NCBI GenBank assembly: GCA_934097085.1
Contig: CAKONK010000006.1
Location: forward strand, 1 to 64,000
Source of the DNA: an uncultured Bacilli bacterium
GTDB taxonomy: Bacteria > Bacillota_I > Bacilli_A > RF39 > UBA660
DNA length: 64,000 nt
Direction: 5' to 3'
Below the pieces are notes generated by a model. It did no database searches. It saw only the letters and a program-made list of their open reading frames with translations, and was not told the origin of the DNA. Made by a program: the position numbers and the translations under genes. Of this stretch, positions 33,026 to 42,494 are shown piece by piece. Each line of letters starts with the position of its first letter. The first letter of the stretch is position 1.

Positions 33026-33051
33026 AAAAAAACACCTAGTCAAAACTAGGT
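33026..33051 (-). terminator. Intrinsic terminator of rpsB-tsf
   Basis: Minus-strand ACCTAGT/ACTAGGT hairpin followed by T7, eight bases past the tsf stop. Confidence 0.75.
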
Positions 33052-33058
33052 ATTTTTA

Positions 33059-33931
33059 TTATTTTATTTGATTCATTACTTCTTCAGCAAAGTTATCATT
33101 TCTTTTTTCCAAACCTTCGCCTACTTCATAACGCACCATAGAAACGATTTCTCCACCATTATTTTTAACATAATCTTTTACAGATATGTCACCATTTTTG
33201 ATGAAAGGTTGTTCAGCAAGACAAATTTCTTTGTAATATTTTTTAATTCTTCCTTCAACCATTTTTTCAGCTATTTCAGCAGGTTTCCCTTCATTAATAG
33301 CAATGTTTCTTTGTACTTCTCTTTCTGCATCTAATACATCAGCAGGTACTTCTTGTGTAAATACATAAAGTGGTTTCATAGCAGCAGCTTGCATTGCAAC
33401 TTCTTTTGCAACTTCTTCGCTTGCTCCTTTAACTACAGTAAGAACTGAAATTCTACCACCCATATGAATGTATGCACCAAAATGTTCATCATCAGTTTTA
33501 GTAATTTTTTCAAATCTTCTTAAAGAAAGTTTTTCACCAATTTTAGCTGTTTTAGCAACAATTAAATCATTTAATGTTTCACCAGCATAAGGTAAACTTT
33601 TAGCTTCCTCTAAAGTATTTGCATTACCTTCAAGAATTGTTTTTCCTAAAGCATCAACAAATTCTCTAAATTCAGTATTATTACTTACGAAGTCAGTTTC
33701 ACTATTTACTTCAATAATAACAGCATTGTTACCATCAACATAAATATTTGATAATCCTTCAGCAGCAATTCTACCTTCTTTTTTAGCAGATTTACTAATT
33801 CCTTTTTCTCTTAAGTAATTTATTGCTTTTTCTTTATCACCGTCACATTCAGATAGAGCTTTTTTACAATCCATCATTCCTGCACCCGTAATTTCTCTTA
33901 ATTCTTTAACTAAACTAGCAGTAATTTCCAT
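33059..33931 (-). CDS. tsf: Elongation factor Ts
   Basis: 290-aa guanine-nucleotide exchange factor for EF-Tu. The N-terminal UBA-like motif VKELREITGAGMMDCKKALSE is at about 8-28 (landmarks TGAGMMDCKKAL). The dimerisation body has IEVNSETDFVSNN (about 74) and YIHMGGRISVL (about 150). The C-terminal module CLAEQPFIKNG is standard. It lies 10 bp downstream of rpsB, the universal order. Confidence 0.97.
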   Translation of the reverse strand: MEITASLVKELREITGAGMMDCKKALSECDGDKEKAINYLREKGISKSAKKEGRIAAEGLSNIYVDGNNAVIIEVNSETDFVSNNTEFREFVDALGKTILEGNANTLEEAKSLPYAGETLNDLIVAKTAKIGEKLSLRRFEKITKTDDEHFGAYIHMGGRISVLTVVKGASEEVAKEVAMQAAAMKPLYVFTQEVPADVLDAEREVQRNIAINEGKPAEIAEKMVEGRIKKYYKEICLAEQPFIKNGDISVKDYVKNNGGEIVSMVRYEVGEGLEKRNDNFAEEVMNQIK

Positions 33932-33941
33932 TATATCCTCC

Positions 33942-34892
33942 TTAGTTTAAAGCATTTATTAATTCTTCTTTTTTCATTGAAGAATAACCTTTAACACCTT
34001 TTTCTTTAGCAAGTGCTTTTAGTTCAGATAATGTTTTAGAACTTAAATCATCACTTTTATCTTTATCATCCTCAACGATATCATTAATTAGATAAACATC
34101 ATTTTCTTTACCTTCTTTAATTTTTTCATCAATAACTTCATCTTTAATTAATTCTTCCATTGAAGCATTTTTCTTATTTTTATCTTCTTCAGTTACATAA
34201 TCAACTATTTCTAAGTTATTAGCTTCACAAATAGCGTTAGTAAGTACTCCAAGTAAAACTTTAATACTTCTTACAGCATCATCATTTCCTGGAATAACAT
34301 AGTCAACTAAATCTGGATCTCCATTAGTATCAACTACACCAAATACTGGAATATGAAGTTTTCTAGCTTCTTTAATTGCATTGTATTCTTTTCTTGGATC
34401 TACAATGATTAATGCTTGCGGAAGTTTAGTCATTTCTCTAATACCACAAAGAAGTGTATTTAATTTGTCATATTCTTTCTTAATTTTAATAACTTCTTTT
34501 TTAGGTAGTGCATCAAATGTTCCATCACTTTCCATTTTTTCAATGTCTTCAAGTCTTTTAACTCTTTTTCTAATAGTTCTAAAGTTAGTTAAAGTTCCTC
34601 CAAGCCATCTTTCAGTTACATAGTATGAACCACTTCTAAGTGCTTCTTCTACAGCAACTTCTCCTGATTGTTTTTTAGTTCCTACAAATAAGAACTTTCC
34701 GCCATTACTAGCAATAGTCTTAATTTCATTGTAAGCCTCCTCTAGTAATTTTTGTGTTTTTTCAAGATCAATAATATAAATATCATCTCTTGAATTAAAA
34801 ATGTACTCTTTCATTTTAGGATTCCATCTTTTAGTTTGATGTCCAAAATGAACTCCTGCTTCTAATAAATAACTCATAGAAACAACGGCCAT
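33942..34892 (-). CDS. rpsB: 30S ribosomal protein S2 with C-terminal extension
   Basis: Residues 1-235 are a normal S2 ([47 protein letters not shown]). The protein then runs on for 80 residues through an acidic linker ([14 protein letters not shown]...DDKDKSDD) to a final [20 protein letters not shown] plus KEELINAL module. That module is almost identical to the end of L20 in this window and resembles the Rho N-terminal/SAP-type fold. The ATG follows GAAGGAGGG. First gene of rpsB-tsf. Confidence 0.95.
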   Translation of the reverse strand: MAVVSMSYLLEAGVHFGHQTKRWNPKMKEYIFNSRDDIYIIDLEKTQKLLEEAYNEIKTIASNGGKFLFVGTKKQSGEVAVEEALRSGSYYVTERWLGGTLTNFRTIRKRVKRLEDIEKMESDGTFDALPKKEVIKIKKEYDKLNTLLCGIREMTKLPQALIIVDPRKEYNAIKEARKLHIPVFGVVDTNGDPDLVDYVIPGNDDAVRSIKVLLGVLTNAICEANNLEIVDYVTEEDKNKKNASMEELIKDEVIDEKIKEGKENDVYLINDIVEDDKDKSDDLSSKTLSELKALAKEKGVKGYSSMKKEELINALN

Positions 34893-34921
34893 AAAATATC
34901 CCTCCTTCGTTATTACACCTT

Positions 34922-34984
34922 AATGCTTCAACCTAACACTTCACCCTCTTCGGGCACTCGAAATATTAGTCCACATTAATGTTT
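34922..34984 (-). promoter_or_regulatory. Candidate rpsB (S2) leader RNA
   Basis: The leader can form one long interrupted hairpin: AATG/CATT, then CTAATA/TGTTAG, TTTC/GAAG and TGCCC/GGGTG around a GAAGA loop. GC content is above the surroundings. The position ahead of rpsB fits an autoregulatory S2 leader. Confidence 0.55.
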
Positions 34985-35014
34985 ATTTGCTTTTAAAGCC
35001 AAGATTATATTATC

Positions 35015-35042
35015 AAAAAAAGCACCATAAATCAAGTGCTTT
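35015..35042 (-). terminator. Intrinsic terminator of the surface protein gene
   Basis: Minus-strand AAAGCAC/GTGCTTT hairpin followed by T7, beginning at the surface-protein stop codon. Confidence 0.7.
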
Positions 35043-36649
35043 TAACCAATTCTATATGGATTTGATTGTGTTCCATCTCCACCTACTATTTTTATTGCTT
35101 CTGCATCTAAATAGAATGTTGGTCGAACGGCAAAAAAGTTGGCACCTACATTAAAACCATCCAATTGCACAACCCCTGATGAATTCAATACAGCAGCATA
35201 CATTGAGTTTGAAGAAAAAGGGGAAAGGAGCCATTCCATTTTGTTTGAATCCCAACATGTTGCTTGCGATGTAAATAACCAATCATTATTTTTACAATCT
35301 GCTGTATCATAATCGTATACGGCTTTTGCTCTACATCCTGTTCTATTTGTTGTTGTACCTCCTACTGTTGCATAACCATAATCACTTGGATACATTAACC
35401 CAACCTTTGCATATATACTTGATGGATTACCACTATATATTGCACTTGTATTTCTTTCCTGTGTATATATACCTTCAGCAGTTAAAGTAGTATAATTAGA
35501 TGAACTAGCTCCACCTAAATGCCATTTTGCATTTGCAATTGCACTAGAAAGTTTACCATTTATATTTGATGTACCTAACAATGCCGTTAAATATGCTCCA
35601 TTTAATTCTGTTTTTAGTGTTGCTGTACTCCAATTATTATGTCCCACTATATCAACTGTATCAGCTAGAAATTTAACTAAATATTTAGAATTATCATAAT
35701 TATTATTTTCATTTTTCAAAGGAATTCTATCCCAATACTTTCCACTTGTACCCCCATAGTTATTTGTATCAATAACTTTTAAAAGCTTTTTAGTACCATT
35801 ACTCGTTGTTCCATCACTTGATGTATCCTCTTCAAAAAGTCCAATTATTCTAAATAATAATGAACTATTTGAACAAGTACCATCTGTTTTATTATCTAAG
35901 CAAATATAATTATTTGGATCTGCCCCTTCATATCGAAGCCCGTTTTCATCATACACATCTTGTGTTGATGTAGACATTAATGTTGTTATAGGTACTCCAT
36001 CAGATGTTCTACAATTATGATTTGTTACATATATTTTACCTGTAAAGGCTTTTCCTCCGATACTTTCTTGTGATACATTTAAATTATAAAATTTTCCAAT
36101 TATGTTTATATTTTGTGTTGTAAGACTTCCTGTACTTGATATAGAGGCTTTACTTACTAAAGTTCTTTTGTTATTTGTCCAATTTGAATCATAATCAAAA
36201 TTCTTTTCACTTGCAAAATTATTTGTTCCATTTACATTTGTTACTTGTAATGTAATTTCTTTATCACCATTTTTACTTACATGATTTGTTCCTGTTCCTC
36301 CATAAATATAAGATGAGCTATCATATTCATAAACTATATCATATGTACATGTTGTAAGTAAATCTGCCGATCCAGTTAAATTTACAGAAAGAGTTGCAGT
36401 ATTTTCTGCAGCTAAAGTTCCATTTAAAAGTTGACTCATATTTGCTGCTGGCACTTGCAAATTTAACTGTGTAGCGTTTGATGTAAATATTGCATTTCCT
36501 GGACTAAAAGCATTTACATTTACCACAACATTATTAATCAAATTTACATTAAATGAACCAAAGTACGCAAATGATGCTGTTACCACTATTACAAGTAATA
36601 AAATTGATGCAAATATACCAATTAATTTTATATTATTATTTTTTTCCAT
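35042..36649 (-). CDS. Membrane-anchored surface protein with DUF6273-like C-terminus
   Basis: 535-aa exported protein. A signal-anchor helix (about 9-31) is followed by a SipW/CalY-like beta domain (FGSFNVNLINNVVVNVNAF and a Thr/Ser/Asn-rich repeat-like body to about 225). The C-terminal region (about 235-535) has the look of DUF6273: WDRIPLKN, a Cys-containing middle, then EWLLSPFSSNSMYAAVLNSSG and AVRPTFYLD. No sortase motif is present. Such proteins are expanded in uncultured gut Firmicutes, where their role is unknown. The start follows GGAGGA, inside copy A of the 272-bp repeat. Confidence 0.72.
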   Translation of the reverse strand: MEKNNNIKLIGIFASILLLVIVVTASFAYFGSFNVNLINNVVVNVNAFSPGNAIFTSNATQLNLQVPAANMSQLLNGTLAAENTATLSVNLTGSADLLTTCTYDIVYEYDSSSYIYGGTGTNHVSKNGDKEITLQVTNVNGTNNFASEKNFDYDSNWTNNKRTLVSKASISSTGSLTTQNINIIGKFYNLNVSQESIGGKAFTGKIYVTNHNCRTSDGVPITTLMSTSTQDVYDENGLRYEGADPNNYICLDNKTDGTCSNSSLLFRIIGLFEEDTSSDGTTSNGTKKLLKVIDTNNYGGTSGKYWDRIPLKNENNNYDNSKYLVKFLADTVDIVGHNNWSTATLKTELNGAYLTALLGTSNINGKLSSAIANAKWHLGGASSSNYTTLTAEGIYTQERNTSAIYSGNPSSIYAKVGLMYPSDYGYATVGGTTTNRTGCRAKAVYDYDTADCKNNDWLFTSQATCWDSNKMEWLLSPFSSNSMYAAVLNSSGVVQLDGFNVGANFFAVRPTFYLDAEAIKIVGGDGTQSNPYRIG

Positions 36650-36656
36650 CTAAGTC

Positions 36657-36928
36657 CTCCAATCCCTTATAAATAGTATGGTATTTTTTCTTATAATATA
36701 TAGATATAAGAAAATTTGCTTTCGAAAATACGATAGATTAGATTGAAAACCGAAGAAAAAAATGCTATGATTTTATAGTAGATAGCGTAAATACGGGGAT
36801 GATTTTTCTTATATCTATATAATATAGGAAAAATAGGTATAGATAAACACTGAGATTAAGCCATATTAAGCAAATTTTTTATATTATTAAAAAAATTAGT
36901 ATTTTTTCTTACTAACTTTTTTGTTATT
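36657..36928 (-). repeat. 272-bp intergenic repeat, copy A
   Basis: Direct, roughly 85-90% identical copy of 42223-42494. It includes a block of over 55 identical bases centred on 36810-36865 and ends with the Shine-Dalgarno (GGGATTGGAG on the minus strand) of the surface protein gene. Internal arms near 36690-36714 and 36804-36828 form an imperfect inverted repeat. The remaining gap, 36929-37042, holds nothing I can identify. Confidence 0.85.
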
Positions 36929-37042
36929 AAATTAACACAAATTTTTTTATAATGATATTGTAATCATCTCTTTAAAATGAAAATAAATTTTTTTCAATAA
37001 TTTTTATGTACCTAAAATTTACTTTCAAGAGAAACAAGTTTG

Positions 37043-37870
37043 TTATTTTGTAATATTATAATTATTTTCAAAAATAAGTTTTGCAACAAAATCATTATTT
37101 AAATTTATTAACTTATCATATATCCAAGTATCATTTTTAAAAACATAATTATGTTTATTTAATAAACCAAACCCGTTTATTGTATCAATACCATTTTCAT
37201 AATTAATAGCATCCCATATAATATCAACTAAAAATAAATTATTATCTATTTCTACAACATTAAAAGCATGCTGTCCTTCACCATTTAATAAATATCTACC
37301 TCCAATTAAATAGGCTTTTATTCCCTGTCTATTTAATAATTCTTGATATATAAAAGCAAATCCATTACAAGTTGAAACTTTTTTTATAAGACCAATTAAC
37401 GTATCAAAACATCTATCTCTATTTTTCATTCCAAATCCATTTATAATGCCCTCATATTCTCTAGGAACTCTATATAAAATGTTTTTCTTCAAATATTCAT
37501 ATATTTTTAAGGCTATTTGATATTGAGAATCATTTAAACTTAGTGTATTTTCAACTTCATTTATTACAGAAATAATTTGAATTAATTCTGCTTTTGTATA
37601 GATACATTTTTCATAAAGATTAGTTTCATTTGGATTTTTTAGTCCACTCATATATTCAAACGTAAATCCTCCTGTAATTCTAACTCGAATATTATCAGGA
37701 AGTAATGCTAAATTATCTAACGTTAAATTATTTGTATTTTCAAGTTCAATTAAATCACCATCTGAAACATATTCTAAAATTATTGGATCAAAACTTGGCA
37801 TTTTATAAACATTTTTATAATTTGCATTAGTTTCATCATAATTAAAGTTTCCTTTTTCTAAACTGGTCAT
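37043..37870 (-). CDS. Transglutaminase-like protein
   Basis: 275-aa protein with a transglutaminase-like triad: Cys in VSTCNGFAFIYQELLNRQGIK (near 167), His in GQHAFNVVEIDN (near 203) and Asp in LFLVDIIWD (near 219). No signal peptide, so the catalytic part may be cytoplasmic, or it may act with the 127-aa membrane protein encoded just upstream, 1 bp away. The ATG follows AAGGAAAAG. It is the last gene of the operon that includes the P-type ATPase. Peptidase-like or cross-linking activity is possible but untested. Confidence 0.65.
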   Translation of the reverse strand: MTSLEKGNFNYDETNANYKNVYKMPSFDPIILEYVSDGDLIELENTNNLTLDNLALLPDNIRVRITGGFTFEYMSGLKNPNETNLYEKCIYTKAELIQIISVINEVENTLSLNDSQYQIALKIYEYLKKNILYRVPREYEGIINGFGMKNRDRCFDTLIGLIKKVSTCNGFAFIYQELLNRQGIKAYLIGGRYLLNGEGQHAFNVVEIDNNLFLVDIIWDAINYENGIDTINGFGLLNKHNYVFKNDTWIYDKLINLNNDFVAKLIFENNYNITK

Positions 37871-37871
37871 A

Positions 37872-38255
37872 TTACTTTTCCTTTGTATTAATGCTTAATG
37901 GACTACTTATTTGATTATTTTCATCTTTAATCCATACATAATATTTCTTGTATTCATAAACTGGTATTTCTGCTTTATTATTAGTAATTTTGTTCCAACA
38001 CAAAGCTGTTTCATTTGGCTTTGTTCTTGTAGTTTTAACACAATATTCAACTGCATCTCCAGAGGTTTCTATAAAAAGTTTCCTATTTACAATTTCGAGT
38101 CCTTCAACTTTAGCATCCATCTTATCATTAACTTTTACATAATAAGAGTTACTTTCATAATTTGGCATTAAATTTATAGTAATTATAATAGTAAAAACTA
38201 CAATTATTATTAACCCGCCAATTAAAATAAAAGATGTTAATTTGTTATTTTTCAT
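37872..38255 (-). CDS. Single-pass membrane protein with small Ig-like ectodomain
   Basis: 127 aa: one N-terminal membrane helix (about 8-29), then a beta-rich extracellular part with two Cys (VEYCVKTT and TALCWNKI) that could form a disulfide, ending YYVWIKDENNQISSP. That ending is typical of bacterial Ig-like or fibronectin-like surface repeats. Start overlaps the ATPase stop by four bases, so the pair is coupled. Role unknown. Confidence 0.65.
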   Translation of the reverse strand: MKNNKLTSFILIGGLIIIVVFTIIITINLMPNYESNSYYVKVNDKMDAKVEGLEIVNRKLFIETSGDAVEYCVKTTRTKPNETALCWNKITNNKAEIPVYEYKKYYVWIKDENNQISSPLSINTKEK

Positions 38256-40861
38256 AAATCTTCTCCTTTCGTATAATCCTTAAAAAATTTATTATAAATT
38301 GGTTTAACTAATTCTCCAATTATAAATGTTAAAAATAAAACTATAATAGTAATTGAAACATTTTGTAAATTCAAATTCCCTGCAATAAAATATTTAGAAA
38401 GACCAGTTGTTAATATAATTATTTGAATTAAAGTTAAAGAAAATACCCCAATAGTTAATCTTATATTAGAAAAAATGTTTTTATTTAATACTGATTTTTT
38501 TATATTTCTGCATGAAAATGAATATAAAAGTTCATGACCTACTAAAAAGATAAATAAAAGAGAACTTGCAGTGTTTATATCCGAAGTTTTAGAAAAATAA
38601 ATAAACAAAGCAAACATAACAATAGACTTAAATATTGCACCTATTGCTATCTTTGAGGTAAGAAGAGGTGTAAAGAAACTTTTATTAGATTTATTTGACG
38701 GTAAATCTTCCATAACATCATTATCAGCCTTTTCAAACGCTAAACATATTGCAGGAATAGAATCAGTAACAAGATTTAACCAAAGTAACTGAAGGGTTGT
38801 AAACATTTCCATATTCATGAGCATTGAAATAAATACTAAAATTACTTCGACAATATTACCCGCTAGTAAATATAAAATAACTTTCTTGATATTTTGCGTT
38901 ATTCTTCTTCCTTCTTCAACGCCATCAACTATAGTAGAAAAACTATCATCAATTAAAATACAATCCGCAATTTTTTTCACCACTTCAGTTCCAGTAACTC
39001 CCATGCCTATTCCAATATCGGCTTTTTGTATAGCTGGAGCATCATTTACGCCATCACCGGTCATCGCTACAACATATCCACATTTTTGTAAAGTTTCAAC
39101 AATTTTTAATTTTGTATTCGGAGAAATTCTTGCATAAACCTGGTACTTATTTATATTTTCTTCAAATTCATCATCACTCATTTTATCTATAACTCTACCT
39201 TCAATTGCTTTACTTTCATCAGATATAATACCAACATCTTTAGCAATAGCGACAGCTGTATTAAGTGAATCACCTGTTATCATAATTGGCTTAAGTCCTG
39301 CATGTTTGCATACATTAATTGCATTATAAACAGCAGTTCTTGGAGGATCCATCATGCTAATTAAACCTATGAAAATCATATTCTTCTCTGGCTGTTCTAA
39401 ACCTTCATTTTTAAATGCAAATGCCAAAGTTCTTAACGATTTTTCTGATAATGATTTTTCAATTTTTAAAACTTTATCCTTATATTCTTTTGTTAAAGGC
39501 AAAATTTTATTATTAATAATATAATATGAAGAAGCATTTAAAATAGAATCTAAACTTCCTTTTGTAAAAGAAAATTCTTTATTATCAATATCATTAATTG
39601 TACTCATCATTTTTCTCTCTGAATCAAAAGGATATTCATTTGCTCTTTTAAGTTTACTATAATCAATATTATATTTTTCTAAATATTTATAAATCGATAC
39701 TTCAGTTTCATCGCCTAAATATTTATCATTATTTTTAGTTACATTATGGCAACAAGAAGCACAAAGTTTTAAATAATCAATGTTTTCTATATTTTCATTT
39801 TCAGTATATAAATTATCATTAACAAAAATATTTTTTACAGTCATTTTATTTTCAGTAATTGTACCTGTTTTATCTGAGCAAATAATATCTGTAGACCCTA
39901 ATGTTTCAACCGAAGACATTTTTCTAATAATAACATTTCTTTTTGCCATAGCCGTCATACCTATAGAAAGAATTATAGTTATAATCGAAGATAATCCTTC
40001 GGGAATTGCCGCAACTGCTAAAGATATAGAAAGCATTAAAATATCAAAAAAATCATTTTTCATTAATAAACCAATTGCCATCATTATCAAAATAATAGCA
40101 AAAATTATATAAGTTAAAACTTTACTTATTTGATTTACTTTTTTCTGAAGTGGTGTTATATCACTTTTTTTATCAATTAGACTTGTAGCAATTTTGCCAA
40201 GTTCAGTATTCATACCTGTTGCACATACAATAACAAGAGCATGCCCATTTATTACATTACATCCAGCATAAACCATATTACTTCTTTCATAAAGTTCTTT
40301 TTCATCATATATTAACTCACTATTTTTCTTAACACCTTTAGACTCACCAGTTAATGTTGATTCATTTACCTCAAGACTTTGTGAAGAAATTATTCTTGAA
40401 TCCGCACATACATAATCACCTGCTTCAAGTTCTATAATATCTCCGACTACAACATCAGTAACATCTATGCTTTTTTTTATTTTATTTCTAATAACAAATG
40501 TATTTGTTACAAACATTTTATTTAGTTCTTCAATTGCTAAATTTGCCTTTTTTTCTTGAATAAAACTTAAAATTGCATTAATAAATACAATAACTATTAT
40601 AATTATAGAATCGACATAATTTTCATGTCTTATATAACTTATTAAAAAAGAAAATATTGAGGCACATATTAACAAAATAATCATAAAATCATTAAATTGA
40701 TTTAAAAATATTGCAAAATTTGATTTTTTCTTTTGTTCTTTTAATTTATTTTTACCATTTTGAATTAATCTTTTTTGAGCTTCTTCATCACTTAATCCAT
40801 TAATTCCTGAAGATAGTTCTTTATAAATATCCTCAATTTTTTCATTATAAAAATTTTTCAT
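38252..40861 (-). CDS. Cation-transporting P-type ATPase, calcium type
   Basis: 869-aa P2-type ATPase. N-terminal cation ATPase domain (YKELSSGINGLSDEEA), actuator motif TLTGES (near 167), phosphorylation site CSDKTGTIT (near 329), hinge MTGDGVNDAPAIQKADIGIGM (landmarks TGDGVNDAP, near 615), and about ten transmembrane helices. PEGL in helix 4 (AAIPEGLSSI) and the NLVTDSIPAICLAFE of helix 6 fit Ca2+ export in the SERCA/PMCA class. The start follows AAAAGGAGT. It sits between zinc-ribbon membrane genes and a transglutaminase-like gene. Confidence 0.93.
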   Translation of the reverse strand: MKNFYNEKIEDIYKELSSGINGLSDEEAQKRLIQNGKNKLKEQKKKSNFAIFLNQFNDFMIILLICASIFSFLISYIRHENYVDSIIIIVIVFINAILSFIQEKKANLAIEELNKMFVTNTFVIRNKIKKSIDVTDVVVGDIIELEAGDYVCADSRIISSQSLEVNESTLTGESKGVKKNSELIYDEKELYERSNMVYAGCNVINGHALVIVCATGMNTELGKIATSLIDKKSDITPLQKKVNQISKVLTYIIFAIILIMMAIGLLMKNDFFDILMLSISLAVAAIPEGLSSIITIILSIGMTAMAKRNVIIRKMSSVETLGSTDIICSDKTGTITENKMTVKNIFVNDNLYTENENIENIDYLKLCASCCHNVTKNNDKYLGDETEVSIYKYLEKYNIDYSKLKRANEYPFDSERKMMSTINDIDNKEFSFTKGSLDSILNASSYYIINNKILPLTKEYKDKVLKIEKSLSEKSLRTLAFAFKNEGLEQPEKNMIFIGLISMMDPPRTAVYNAINVCKHAGLKPIMITGDSLNTAVAIAKDVGIISDESKAIEGRVIDKMSDDEFEENINKYQVYARISPNTKLKIVETLQKCGYVVAMTGDGVNDAPAIQKADIGIGMGVTGTEVVKKIADCILIDDSFSTIVDGVEEGRRITQNIKKVILYLLAGNIVEVILVFISMLMNMEMFTTLQLLWLNLVTDSIPAICLAFEKADNDVMEDLPSNKSNKSFFTPLLTSKIAIGAIFKSIVMFALFIYFSKTSDINTASSLLFIFLVGHELLYSFSCRNIKKSVLNKNIFSNIRLTIGVFSLTLIQIIILTTGLSKYFIAGNLNLQNVSITIIVLFLTFIIGELVKPIYNKFFKDYTKGEDL

Positions 40862-40873
40862 TACAACTCCTTT

Positions 40874-41056
40874 TTATTTAAACATTAAATAAGATATAAT
40901 AAATAATGCAATTAAAAAAATTATTCCAAGCATTAATATAAATATCATTAAATTAATAACAATTTCTCTAAAATTACTTACTATTTTACATCCACATTTT
41001 GGACAATACTTAAAATTATCATTAAGTAATTCATTACAATTTACACAATTTTTCAT
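40874..41056 (-). CDS. Zinc-ribbon membrane microprotein
   Basis: 60 aa: a zinc ribbon made of CVNCNELL and CPKCGCK (residues 4-23), then one transmembrane helix (about 34-58). The zinc ribbon is like that of the larger peptidase encoded directly upstream, whose stop overlaps this start by four bases. Small zinc-ribbon membrane proteins are common in gut Firmicutes; function unknown. Confidence 0.75.
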   Translation of the reverse strand: MKNCVNCNELLNDNFKYCPKCGCKIVSNFREIVINLMIFILMLGIIFLIALFIISYLMFK

Positions 41057-42213
41057 GATAGCCTTTCTAAAATAACATCTACTATTTCTTTTGACTCTTT
41101 TTTCATATCATTACCATTTACATAATAATCATGTATAGCCTCTGCAATAGTTTCATCATATATTAAATTCTTATTACTATCTAAAGTACTGGCATATTTT
41201 GAAATATTTTTTGCAAAAGAAATTAAATCATAATTACAATTGTACTTTTCATTATATTTTTTTAAAGCAATCAAAAGTATTTCTTTTGAATAATTACCAT
41301 TATTATAATCATTCATATAATTATTTATTACTTGTTCATTTTCTTTTGTAACAAAAGTTATATTAATATTTTTTTGTTTTAAGAATGTAACAAATGATAT
41401 ATAATGTCCAAATTCATGAGCAATTGTACTATACCAGTTTGCATTATCTATATAAAAATCATTTCCTACTACATCTTGTAAAGAATTCTGTAAGTATTTA
41501 TCATTTAAAAAATAATAACTATTTATTAATATTTGAGATTTATTAACTTTATTATATTCATTTATATCTAAATTAGTATTAATAAATTGATATAACGGTT
41601 GAAAATAAGCAATATATTCATCCTTTGTTTTAGCATTTGTAATAGTTATATTTGTAAGATTCCCTTTTATATTAGGAAAAAGTATATACATTTTATTTAT
41701 AACATCATAAATCTTTTTAGCATTATCATAACTCATATTACAAAAACTAATACTTGGTATTAAATATGTATCCTCTAAAAAAAATTCTAATTTAGAAACT
41801 TCAGTGTTTTTTGAACATAACCATTTTTGTGTATCAAAGTCTTTTTTTATAAACTTTCTTGCATCATCGACATTAAATATTTCTTCATTTAGATAAATAT
41901 TATCTGTTTTTATCGGAGAAGTATTGAATCCATAAACATAATTATTAATTACATTTTTTAAATAAATAACTGGTTTAAAAAGGTCTTCACCTTTAACTAA
42001 ATAAAAAGATAAAAACAAAATTACAAAAACTATAAAAGTTATAATTAAAGTTGTTAATCTATTATTTTGTTTAAAAACTTTTCCACTCATAATCTTTTTA
42101 ACATTATTCTTATTTTTTAAAAATGAATATCCAAAAGAAGTAAGATTGCCACAATATGGGCAAAAAATATCTGAATCATTCAAATTATCTTGCTGACATT
42201 CCAAACACTTCAT
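41053..42213 (-). CDS. Zinc-ribbon membrane protein with HEFGH metallopeptidase-like domain
   Basis: 386 aa. An N-terminal zinc ribbon (CLECQQDN...CPYCGN, 3-22) is followed by a membrane helix (about 56-75) and a large domain outside it. That domain contains IAHEFGHYISFVTF (near 255), a gluzincin-like HExxH motif, and later YDETIAEAIHDYYVNG (near 360), which could supply the third ligand. It is probably a membrane-bound zinc peptidase. The start at 42213 follows GGAG supplied by copy B of the 272-bp repeat. First gene of the operon that leads into the ATPase. Confidence 0.72.
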   Translation of the reverse strand: MKCLECQQDNLNDSDIFCPYCGNLTSFGYSFLKNKNNVKKIMSGKVFKQNNRLTTLIITFIVFVILFLSFYLVKGEDLFKPVIYLKNVINNYVYGFNTSPIKTDNIYLNEEIFNVDDARKFIKKDFDTQKWLCSKNTEVSKLEFFLEDTYLIPSISFCNMSYDNAKKIYDVINKMYILFPNIKGNLTNITITNAKTKDEYIAYFQPLYQFINTNLDINEYNKVNKSQILINSYYFLNDKYLQNSLQDVVGNDFYIDNANWYSTIAHEFGHYISFVTFLKQKNINITFVTKENEQVINNYMNDYNNGNYSKEILLIALKKYNEKYNCNYDLISFAKNISKYASTLDSNKNLIYDETIAEAIHDYYVNGNDMKKESKEIVDVILERLS

Positions 42214-42222
42214 GATAACTAA

Positions 42223-42494
42223 CTCCAATCCCTTATAAATAGTGGGATTTGTTTTCCTATATTATATAGATATAAGAAAATTTGCTTTCGAAAATACGTA
42301 AAAATTGATTGAAAATTTAAGAAAAAAATAGTATAATTTGATAGTAAATAGCGTAAATATGGGGATAATTTTTCTTATATCTATATAATATAGGAAAAAT
42401 AGGTATAGATAAACACTGAGATTAAGACATATTTAGCAAATTTTTTATATTATTAAAAAAATTAGTATTTTTTCTTACTAACTTTTTTGTTATT
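42223..42494 (-). repeat. 272-bp intergenic repeat, copy B
   Basis: Direct copy of 36657-36928. Here the internal arms are a perfect 25-bp inverted repeat at 42256-42280 and 42370-42394, enclosing 89 bp. It fills the whole gap between the histidine kinase stop and the zinc-ribbon peptidase gene and supplies that gene's Shine-Dalgarno. No terminal inverted repeats or target duplication are evident. Confidence 0.85.

Noticed and set aside
36657..42494. Insertion-sequence ends in the 272-bp repeats
   Set aside because: No terminal inverted repeats, no target-site duplications and no transposase between or next to them; the inverted arms are internal.
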